Assembly: GCF_040253615.1 (NCBI RefSeq)
Contig: NZ_JBEJGY010000004.1
Location: forward strand, 3,782,001 to 3,846,000
Direction: 5' to 3'
Length of the DNA stretch: 64,000 bases
DNA from: Streptomyces sp. Edi4
Lineage (GTDB): Bacteria > Actinomycetota > Actinomycetes > Streptomycetales > Streptomycetaceae
The notes under the pieces were generated by a model, which did no database searches, was not told where the DNA came from, and worked only from the letters and a program-made list of their open reading frames with translations. How positions within the stretch are numbered: the stretch's first letter is position 1; each line of letters begins with the position of its first letter. A program made the position numbers and the translations under genes. Shown piece by piece: positions 55,118 through 64,000 of this stretch.

Positions 55118-56140
55118 GTGGACCTGAGACAGCTGACCACCTTCCACCGCGTCGCGACGCTGCTGAGCTTCACCCGGGCGGCGGCCGAGCTGAAGTACGC
55201 GCAGTCCAGCGTCACCGCACAGGTCAAGGGGCTCGAAGTGGCCCTGGGCGTCGAGCTGTTCGAGCGGTTGCGCGGACGGATCCGGCTGACCCCGGCCGGG
55301 GAACGGCTCGTACCGTACGCGGAGCAGATCCTCTCCCTGGTCGAGGAGGCCCGGGACAAGACCACCGGCTGGGCGGAGCCCTCGGGGGTCCTCACCATCG
55401 GCATGCCGGAGAGCCTCACGTCGTACCGCATGCCGCCGGTACTTGAGTACTTCCACCACCGCTACCCACTGCTCCAGCTCGCGCCGCGTCCCAGCCAGTG
55501 TGCCCAGACGTGCGAGGCGCTGCGCCAGGGCGCCTTCGACATGGGGTTCCTCATGGCGGCGCGGACGGAGCACCCGGGGCTGCGCACCGAGGTGCTGGGG
55601 CGCGAGCCGCTGGTCGCGGTCGCCGCGCCCTGGCATCCCCTCGCGGCGCTGCGGCACGTGAGCACCGAGGATCTGCGCGCGGCGCGCGTCCTGGCGCCCG
55701 AGGCCGGGTCGGTGTACCGGGGGCTGTTCGAGGCGGAACTCAACGACAGCGCGGGCCGGCCCGTGGAACTGCTGGAGTTCGGCAACATCGAGTCCGTCAA
55801 GCGCGGGCTCGCGGCCGGGCTCGGCGTGAGTGTGCTGCCCGCCATGGCGGTGGCCGACGCGGTCGCCGCCACAACGCTCGCGGTCCTCGACTGGGAGCCG
55901 CCGTTCGAGGTGTTCACGCAGATCGCGTGGCGCCGGGGCAGGCAGTACACCCGGGAGATGGGGGTGTTCGTCGACCACATGGCGCAGTTCATGGCCCAGG
56001 ACGACCGGCTCCCGGCACGTCCGCAGGCAAGGACGCAGGCGCAGTCGAGGACGCAGGCACAGGCAAATGCGCAGGCACAGGCAAGGACGCAACCGCACGC
56101 GGGTACGCCGCAGCGCGAGCAGCTTCAGCTGGTGGGCTGA
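55118..56140 (+). CDS. LysR-family regulator with Gln/Ala-rich tail
   Basis: 340 residues from the GTG at 55118, with GGGAG upstream. The N-terminal winged helix is VDLRQLTTFHRVATLLSFTR with AAAELKYAQSSVTAQVKGLE; the effector domain follows (VLTIGMPESLTSYRMPPVLE, FGNIESVKRGLAAGLGVSVL). The last 40 residues are a low-complexity Gln/Ala/Arg/Thr tail (QARTQAQSRTQAQANAQ), absent from normal LysR proteins. It probably controls the adjacent biosynthetic genes; candidate half-sites lie at 57632-57680. Confidence 0.92.
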   Translation: MDLRQLTTFHRVATLLSFTRAAAELKYAQSSVTAQVKGLEVALGVELFERLRGRIRLTPAGERLVPYAEQILSLVEEARDKTTGWAEPSGVLTIGMPESLTSYRMPPVLEYFHHRYPLLQLAPRPSQCAQTCEALRQGAFDMGFLMAARTEHPGLRTEVLGREPLVAVAAPWHPLAALRHVSTEDLRAARVLAPEAGSVYRGLFEAELNDSAGRPVELLEFGNIESVKRGLAAGLGVSVLPAMAVADAVAATTLAVLDWEPPFEVFTQIAWRRGRQYTREMGVFVDHMAQFMAQDDRLPARPQARTQAQSRTQAQANAQAQARTQPHAGTPQREQLQLVG

Positions 56141-56167
56141 GGGCAGGCCCGAGACCGGGCCGTTGTC

Positions 56168-56202
56168 CGGCCGCCGGTACGTCGATGACGTACCGGCGGC
56201 CG
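56168..56202 (+). terminator. Strong terminator hairpin after the LysR gene
   Basis: A perfect 16-base stem (56168-56183 with 56187-56202) and loop GAT, 28 bases after the stop codon. Confidence 0.85.
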
Positions 56203-56218
56203 CGTGTTCCCGGCCGGG

Positions 56219-56451
56219 CGTCGCCTCGCGACGTAGCGCCGGCGGACACACGGGGCGTACCCCATGCGCGGGCCCGGAGCGCGTCGCGACGTGGCGTCGG
56301 CGGGTACGCGGGCGCGCCCCGCGCGGACCCCGCGCGCGCCGCGTCATGGCGCCGGCGGATTCACGGCCGCACCCCACGCGCGGACCCGGCCCACGCCACG
56401 ACGTGGCACCGGCGGACACACGGGCGCACCCCACGCGCGGACCCGGGACCG
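56219..56451. repeat. Four imperfect tandem copies of a 58-bp unit
   Basis: Each copy carries GACGTGGC-like, CGGCGGACACACGGG-like and CACCCCACGCGCGGACCC-like segments. The copies lie at about 56219, 56279, 56337 and 56395. They fill the space between the convergent LysR and Asd-like genes and end at the stop of the latter. Confidence 0.82.
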
Positions 56452-56452
56452 C

Positions 56453-57502
56453 TCACAGGTGGCCCCTGGCCACCAGTTCCTCCATGATCTGGAGCGCGTT
56501 GAGGGCCGCGCCCACGCGCAGGTTGTCGGTGACGAGCCAGAGCAGGAAGCTCTTGGGATTGGTGGGGGAGACCCGTATGCGGCCCACGTGGATGTGGTTC
56601 GGGTCGCCCAGCGTGGTGGGCGTCGGGACGTCGCCGTGCGTGCCGTCGTCGTGGACGGTCACGTCCGCGAGGGAGCCGAGCAGCGCGCTCAACTCCCCTT
56701 GTTCGACCGGCGCCAGGCACTCGACCCAGAGCGCCGCCGAGTGGCCGTTGACCACCGGGACCCGGACGCAGGTGGCCGACACGTCAAGGCCGGGCAGGTC
56801 CAGGATCTTGCGTGACTCCTGGAGGAGCTTGTGCTCCTGGAGGGTGGAGCCGCCGTCCAGGACCTGGCCGATTCGGGGCACCACGTTGAAGGCGAGCGCC
56901 GGGGTGAATTCCTTGGCCGGTATCTCCGCCTGCGGGTCCTGGAGGGCGAGCCGGGACGCCTCCTGAAGCTCCTCGATGCCGGCGTGGCCGCAGCCGGACG
57001 CGGCCTGGTACGTGCTGACGACGATCTGGCGCACCCCCCAGCGCCGCTCGACGTCGTGGACGACGCGGACCAGCGGGATCGTCGCGGCGCTGGGGCTGGC
57101 GATCACACCGGACGGCGGACGGCGCTCCAGTAGGGCGGAGTTGACCTGCGGGACGACCAGCGGGGTCTCGGCGTTCATCCGGAACGCGAAGGAGTGGTCG
57201 ATCACCAGCGTGCCGTGGGCGACCGCGACCGGGGCCCAGGCGCGGCTGACCGCGTGGCCCGCGCAGAAGAACGCGACGTCCGCGTCGCCGAAGTGGAACG
57301 CGGTGAGGTCGGTGACCCGGTGGTCCCGCTCCCCCACCCGGATGTCGAGCCCGGCCGAGCGGGCGGAGGCCACCAAGTGCAGTTGCCGGTAGCGCAGTCC
57401 CCGGTCCTCGATGAGTTCGAGCAGCGTGCCGCCCACGGCGCCGGTCGCGCCGACGACGGCGATGCGCGGAGCGAGCGGGTCGTCGACCAGGGGCATGGAC
57501 AT
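56453..57502 (-). CDS. Aspartate-semialdehyde-dehydrogenase-like protein without catalytic Cys
   Basis: 349 residues from the ATG at 57502. The NADP-binding start (PRIAVVGATGAVGGTLLELI), VVSTYQAASGCGHAGIEEL, the KEF/FNVVPRIG region and CVRVPVVNGHSAALWVE with its active-site His match Asd. At the catalytic position, Asd has N-C-[SAT]-T; this protein has S138-A139-A140-T141 (57080-57091). Thioester formation should be impossible. It lies in the NRPS-PKS cluster, divergent from the FMN reductase operon, so a modified or non-catalytic role is likely. Confidence 0.88.
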   Translation of the reverse strand: MSMPLVDDPLAPRIAVVGATGAVGGTLLELIEDRGLRYRQLHLVASARSAGLDIRVGERDHRVTDLTAFHFGDADVAFFCAGHAVSRAWAPVAVAHGTLVIDHSFAFRMNAETPLVVPQVNSALLERRPPSGVIASPSAATIPLVRVVHDVERRWGVRQIVVSTYQAASGCGHAGIEELQEASRLALQDPQAEIPAKEFTPALAFNVVPRIGQVLDGGSTLQEHKLLQESRKILDLPGLDVSATCVRVPVVNGHSAALWVECLAPVEQGELSALLGSLADVTVHDDGTHGDVPTPTTLGDPNHIHVGRIRVSPTNPKSFLLWLVTDNLRVGAALNALQIMEELVARGHL

Positions 57503-57609
57503 CGCCGATCGAGTAGAGCCGGTGCGTGCCCGTGCGGCGACCGGAATCCTGGAGGTGGCACGAATTATCGCCGCGCCGCACCCGAGCGGCAATCAGCGCC
57601 GGAGCGGAT

Positions 57610-57680
57610 GGCCGATAGCCGCCATCGGCCGTTCCGATCGGCCCGAGGCGATCGGAAACACCGAAGCCGACGATCGGAAC
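57610..57680. promoter_or_regulatory. Inverted-repeat operators of the biosynthetic operon
   Basis: Two inverted repeats lie between the divergent Asd-like and FMN-reductase genes: GGCCGAT-N7-ATCGGCC at 57610-57630, and TTCCGATCG-N8-CGATCGGAA at 57632-57657. A third half-site, CGATCGGAAC, follows at 57671-57680. The spacing suits a LysR-type or other dimeric regulator acting on both directions. Confidence 0.7.
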
Positions 57681-57768
57681 TGCCCTTCGGCACACCGTTG
57701 ATTCGACGTTTGGCGTGACGAAGGGTTGGGGGCGCAACGGCTCCGGGTGACCGGAGTACGCCGAGCGA

Positions 57769-58383
57769 ATGGGTGGGTTCATGCAGCAGGCCGTCAAGGT
57801 CGTTGGAATCGGGGGGTCCTCCCGGCCGGGCTCCACGGCGGAGCGGGGCCTTCATGTCGTGCTGGCCGAAGCGGCCCGGCTCGGCGCGGACGTCGAGCTG
57901 ATCGGCGGCGCCGATCTGGTCATGCCGCTGTACGACCCTCGCGCCGTGTCACGCTCGCCCGAGGCGCACCGCCTGCTGGCCGCGATCACCGCCGCCGACG
58001 GTGTGGTCCTGGCGAGTCCGGCGTACCACGGGACGCTGTCGGGCCTGCTGAAGAACGCCCTGGACTACACCGAGGAACTGCGGGGGGACAGCAGGCCCTA
58101 CCTCACCGGGCGGGCCGTCGGCTGCCTGGCGGTGGGGCAGGGCTGGCAGGGCGCGGTGACGACCCTGGGCGCGCTGCGCGACGTCGTGCACGCGCTGCGG
58201 GGGTGGAGCACCCCGTTGGGTGTGGCGATGAACAGCGCGACCACCGGCTTCACCGCGGACGGGCAGTGCGACGACCCGCACATCCAGGGGCAGTTGACCG
58301 CGATGGCCGGCCAGGTCGTCGATTTCGCCCGGGCGCACCGGGCGCACCGGGCCACGCGGGCCACGGCGCTCCAGGCGGGATGA
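57769..58383 (+). CDS. NAD(P)H-dependent FMN reductase
   Basis: 204 residues (ATG 57769; an ATG at 57781 has a better-placed GGGTGGG). The flavodoxin-like FMN site is visible: VVGIGGSSRPGSTAERGL, and SPAYHGTLSGLLKNALDY. It could feed reduced flavin to a monooxygenase or reduce an intermediate. Its stop overlaps the thioesterase start as ATGA, so it is the first gene of the NRPS-PKS operon. Confidence 0.9.
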   Translation: MGGFMQQAVKVVGIGGSSRPGSTAERGLHVVLAEAARLGADVELIGGADLVMPLYDPRAVSRSPEAHRLLAAITAADGVVLASPAYHGTLSGLLKNALDYTEELRGDSRPYLTGRAVGCLAVGQGWQGAVTTLGALRDVVHALRGWSTPLGVAMNSATTGFTADGQCDDPHIQGQLTAMAGQVVDFARAHRAHRATRATALQAG

Positions 58384-59162
58384 GCGTGGACAACGCTACG
58401 AGCCGCTGGATCCGCTGCTTCCACCCGAAGCCCGGGGCAGCGCACACCCTGGTCTGCTTCCCGCACGCGGGCGGCTCCGCGAGCTACTACCACGGTCTGT
58501 CGGCCGCCCTGGGCCCGGACATCGAGATGCTGGTGATCCAGTACCCGGGCCGCGAGAACCGGCTTTTCGAGGAGCCGGTGGCCTCGGTCGAGGCGCTGGC
58601 GGACGCCGTGGCCGAGGTGCTGGGCGCCCGGCTCGGCGACCGGCGGCCCGTCCTGTTCGGGCACAGCATGGGAGCCATCGTCGCCTTCGAGGTCGCCCGG
58701 CGGCTGGAGCGGGCCGGTGGCCCCGCCCCCCGTGGGCTCGTCGCCTCCGCCTGCTCGGCCCCCTCGAACCGTTCGCCGCTGGGCGTCGCCGCCGACGAGG
58801 AGCCCGATGGCGCGGTGCTTGCGCGGATCATGGGCCTGGGAGGCACCGCCCGGGATGTCGGCGAGCACGCGGAGCTGATCGAGCTCGTGCTGCCGGCGAT
58901 CCGCGCCGACCTGGCCGCTCTCGATTCCTACCGGGCGCCCGATGACGCCGTCGTCGGCTGCCCGGTCACCGTGTTCGTCGCCGACCAGGACCTCGAAGTC
59001 CCGGTGTCCGAGGCCGGGTTGTGGGAGCACCACACCTCCGCGGGGGCAGTGGTGCACCTCTTCGAGGGCGACCACTTCTACCTCGGCAACCAGCCGCAAG
59101 CCTTTCTCGACCTGCTCCAGGAAACTGCGCGCACCTCTCGCCCGGAGAACTCACTCGCATGA
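58380..59162 (+). CDS. Type II thioesterase
   Basis: 260 residues. RifR-type editing thioesterase: TLVCFPHAGGSASYYHGLS, nucleophile in VLFGHSMGAIVAFEVAR (Ser96), and the His in FEGDHFYLGNQP. It removes stalled or wrong acyl groups from carrier domains. Its start overlaps the FMN reductase gene and its stop overlaps the condensation gene (ATGA each). Confidence 0.95.
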   Translation: MSVDNATSRWIRCFHPKPGAAHTLVCFPHAGGSASYYHGLSAALGPDIEMLVIQYPGRENRLFEEPVASVEALADAVAEVLGARLGDRRPVLFGHSMGAIVAFEVARRLERAGGPAPRGLVASACSAPSNRSPLGVAADEEPDGAVLARIMGLGGTARDVGEHAELIELVLPAIRADLAALDSYRAPDDAVVGCPVTVFVADQDLEVPVSEAGLWEHHTSAGAVVHLFEGDHFYLGNQPQAFLDLLQETARTSRPENSLA

Positions 59163-60803
59163 CCACCATGGGATTCGTGGAAGAAGAGCTCGCCCAGATG
59201 TGGGCGGAGCTGCTGGACACCGCCGGTGCGGCGCCCGGCCTGGAGTCGGGGTTCGCCGCACTCGGCGGCGGGGCGGACACCGCGCGGCTCCTGGCCGGCC
59301 GTATCGACGACGAACTGGGCGCACGCGTCGAGGCGGACGCCCTGCTGGACGCGGACACGCTCGCGGGCATGGCCCGCCTGGTGCGCGCGGCCATGGAGCG
59401 GGCCATGGCGGGGGCCCGGGCGGACCGGCCCGCGTCCGGCCCGGCGCCGGCCGGCCCCCGGGCCTGCGCCCGGCCGGAGAGGCCCGAGCTGTCCTTCGCC
59501 CAGCAGCGGCTGTGGTTCATGCAGCAGATCGACCCCGAGACCACCCTCTACAACGTACCCACCGTGCTGCACCTGCGCGGCGATCTGGACCGCGCGGCCC
59601 TGGGCCGGGCCCTGGACGCGCTCGTCGCCCGCCACGAGGTGCTGCGGACGACGTACGACGCGCCGTCCGGCCGCCCGTACCAGGTGATCCGGGACCCGGA
59701 GCCGCTGGAACTCGCGTACACGGACCTGAGCGGCGCCGCCGACCCGGCGGACGAGGCGCGGCGCCTCGCGGCCCAACAGGCGGCGACGGTCTTCGACCTG
59801 GCCGTGGACTTGCCGCTACGGGCCCACCTGGTGCGGACCGGCGCTCAGGCCTACCGCCTGATGGTGACGTTCCATCACATCGCCATCGACGGCTGGTCGG
59901 TGGAGATCTTCTTCCGCGAACTGGGACGGCTCTACGGCGGCGACACCCTCGCCGATGTGACACCGCACTACGCCGACTACGCGGCCTGGCAGCGCGAACG
60001 GCTCCAGGGCAGGACCTTGGACGCGCTCGTCGAGCACTGGCGCGGGGTGCTCGGGGACGACCCGAAGGCGCTCGCGGTGCCGACCGACCGGCCACGCGGC
60101 GCCACGCGGAGCTTCCGGGGCGCCGTGGCGACACGCGAGCTTTCGCCCGAACTCGCCGCGCAGCTGCGGGAGTTCAGCCGCCGCGAGCGCGTCACGCTGT
60201 ACATGACCCTGTTCGCCGGGCTGCACACACTCCTGGCCGGCTGGTCGGGGGCGAGCGACATCACCGTCGGCACCCCGGTCGCGGGCCGGGACCGGCCCGA
60301 GCTACAGGAGCTCGTCGGCTGCCTGATCAACATGGTGCCGGTACGGGTCCGGCTGGACGGCGCCCCCGGCTTCCGGGAGCTGGTGGGGCGCGTCCGTTCG
60401 GCGGTGCTCGACGCCTCCGCCCACCAGGAGCTGCCCTTCGACAAGCTGGTCGAGGCGCTGGTGTCCCGGCGCGCCCGTGACTTCCTGCCGGTCTTCCGGG
60501 TGATGTTCAGCTTCCTCAAGGAGCGGCCGCAGCCCGTCTTCGCCGGTCTCGACGGATGCTCCCTCGACCTCACCGGCCCCCAGGACACGGCCAAGTACGA
60601 CCTGAGCCTGTACGCGCAGGAACAAGGCGCGGGTCTCGCGCTGACCCTCGAATACGACACCGACCTGTTCGGGCCGGACACCCCGGCCACCCTGCTGGCC
60701 GCCTACGAGCGGACCCTGCGCGAGGCGACGGCCCGCCCGGACACCCCGGTGCTCGAACTCACCTCGGCCCGGTTCCCGTCCGGCCCTGAGAGGAACACCC
60801 ACC

Positions 60804-60814
<11 letters not shown>
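59159..60814 (+). CDS. NRPS condensation protein with Ser-less carrier-like domain
   Basis: 551 residues. Residues 8-75 look like a carrier domain (EEELAQMWAELLDTAG, then LESGFAALGGGADTARLLAG), but the phosphopantetheine Ser of GGxS is absent (GGGAD at 36-40). The condensation domain begins ELSFAQQRLWFMQQIDPETT and has HHIAIDG at 239-245, DITVGTPVAGRDRPEL and HQELPFDKLVEAL, so it should be active. No adenylation or carrier follows in this chain. It works with the A-PCP protein downstream, which it overlaps by 11 bases. Confidence 0.92.
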
Positions 60815-62683
<1,869 letters not shown>

Positions 62684-62687
<4 letters not shown>

Positions 62688-64000
62688 CGTACGAGACGGA
62701 TCTGCCGCTGCCCGAGCAGGCCGTGGCCATCATCGCGATGAGCGGCCGCTTCCCGGGCGCCGCGGACGTCGACGAGCTGTGGCGCGCCGTGGTGGCGGGC
62801 GAGGAGGGACGCACCTCCTACACCGACGAGGAGCTGGCCGCCGCCGGGGTGCCCGAGGAGTTGCTGAGCGACCCGGCCTATGTGAAGTCCGGCTTTCCGG
62901 TGGACGGGTTCGACCGCTTCGACGCCGACTTCTTCGGCGTGACCCGGTCCGAGGCCGAACTCATGGACCCCCAGCACCGGTTGCTCCTGGAGACCGCCTG
63001 GCAGGCGCTGGAGCGGGCCGGCTACCCGGCGCGGACCTTCGAGGGGCGCACCGGTGTGTTCGCCGGCACCTCGGGCGCCGGCTACCTGCGGGAGCGGATC
63101 GCGAGCGGCGGCGCGCAGAGCCGGATCTCGGACGACATCCAGGTCGCCATCGGCAACGACCCCGGGATGCTGGCGCTGCGGGTCTCCTACAAGCTCGGTC
63201 TGACCGGGCCCAGCTTCACCGTGCAGAGCGCGTGTTCCTCGTCGCTGGTGACGGTCCACCTCGCCGTGCAGTCCCTGCTCAGCCGCGAGTGCGATCTGGG
63301 GCTCGCGGGCGGCGTCGCGGTGCGCGCGTTCGAGCCGGGCGGCTACCGGTACGAGGAGGGGGCGATCCTCTCGACGGACGGCCACTGCCGCCCGTTCGAC
63401 GCCGACGCCTCCGGCACCGCCTCCGGCGACGGTGTGGCCCTCGTCGTCCTCAAGCGGCTCGAGGACGCCGTCGCGGACGGTGACCACATCCACGCGGTGA
63501 TCCGGGGCAGCGCGGTCAACAACGACGGCTCCGCGAAGATCGGCTTCACCGCCCCGTCCCCGCACGGCCAGGCCGAGGTGATCACCGAGGCGCTTGCGGT
63601 CGCCGGGGTCGCGCCCCGCACCGTCCAGTACGTCGAGGCGCACGGCACCGCCACCCCGCTCGGCGACCCGATCGAAGTCCAGGCGCTCACCGAGGCGTTC
63701 GGCCCCGACGTGCCCGCCGGCTCGGTCCACCTGGGCTCGGTGAAGTCCAACGTCGGGCACCTGGACGCGGCGGCCGGAGTCACCGGCCTCATCAAGGCGG
63801 CCCTCGCGCTGGAACACCGCTTCATACCGCCGACCGCCCACTTCCGCGCCCCCAACCCCCGGCTCGCCCTCGACAAGGGACCCTTCACTGTCGACGCCGA
63901 GGGCATGCCGTGGCCCGCGACGGAGCAGCCGCCGCGCGCCGGTGTCAGCGCCTTCGGCATCGGCGGCACCAACGCGCACGTCGTCCTCGAAGCGGCCCCC
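62684..64000 (+). CDS. Type I polyketide synthase, ketosynthase domain (cut by window end)
   Basis: 439 codons to the window edge without a stop; the ATG overlaps the A-PCP stop (ATGA). A complete ketosynthase domain is present: AIIAMSGRFPGA, DPQHRLLLETAWQALERAG, active Cys184 in VQSACSSSLV, His320 in VEAHGTATPLGDP, His359 in KSNVGHLDAAAG, and GVSAFGIGGTNAHVVLE at the end. It should extend the aminoacyl or peptidyl group carried by the upstream PCP. Later domains (AT, KR, ACP or release) lie outside the window. Confidence 0.95.

Overview
The window is high-GC actinobacterial DNA and almost certainly Streptomyces. Evidence: GTG/ATG starts with four-base ATGA/GTGA gene overlaps, a DUF5753/DUF397 regulator pair, the HspR-controlled dnaK-grpE-dnaJ-hspR operon, DUF3151/DUF3152/DUF2617 proteins, a perfect ParB-type parS sequence, and many copies of the dispersed GGGGCGCGGGGAACTGCGC repeat. 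The gene order purA ... kyn genes ... fba, pyrE ... clpB ... hspR/dnaJ/grpE/dnaK, plus the parS site, suggests the chromosomal core on one side of oriC (inference).

Layout. 0-5 kb: XRE/DUF397 pair, acetyltransferase, purA, lipid-kinase-like gene, repeat cluster. 5-11 kb: cytochrome P450, a two-component system, an FBP zinc-finger gene and a divergent TetR regulator sharing a perfect operator, SGNH hydrolase. 11-14.2 kb: tryptophan-to-anthranilate (kynurenine) genes. 14-25 kb: housekeeping genes (fbaA, pyrE, aldose epimerase) and membrane or DUF proteins. Within this stretch an MFS exporter lies between two arrays of the same dispersed repeat in opposite orientation. 25-33 kb: aminotransferase, a toxin-antitoxin-like pair, mannosyltransferase, YbjN protein, clpB. 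32.9-34.7 kb: a small locus made of a secreted peptide with five DITWE repeats, a Rieske-like protein without an obvious cluster site, and a divergent TrmB/LuxR-type regulator. 34.7-39 kb: heat-shock operon. 39-42 kb: three polysaccharide-type genes, two of them with altered catalytic motifs. 42-47 kb: EtfD-like Fe-S membrane oxidoreductase, Yip1 protein, phosphoribosyltransferase, dcd.

From about 46.9 kb the window becomes accessory. There is a transposase scar, then tRNA-Gly(CCC), then an island with a frameshifted XRE regulator and a flavoprotein. An anti-sigma-type ATPase, a MurA paralogue and a VOC protein follow, and then a decayed second copy of the regulator/flavoprotein pair. The two copies are direct repeats that bracket the MurA block.

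From 52.8 kb to the window end is a hybrid NRPS-PKS biosynthetic cluster: MbtH, a TrmB/LuxR-type regulator divergent from a secreted 58-residue peptide, a LysR regulator, an aspartate-semialdehyde-dehydrogenase-like protein without the catalytic cysteine, FMN reductase, type II thioesterase, condensation protein with a Ser-less carrier-like domain, A-PCP protein, and a ketosynthase running off the end. The last five genes overlap by 4-11 bases and look like one operon.

The most novel pattern is that two unlinked loci (33.3-34.7 kb and 53.6-55.1 kb) share the same plan: a one-component TrmB/LuxR-type regulator divergent from a short exported peptide carrying a D-[IM]-[TG]-W-[EQ] motif. I propose this as a candidate peptide-signalling system; that function is inference.
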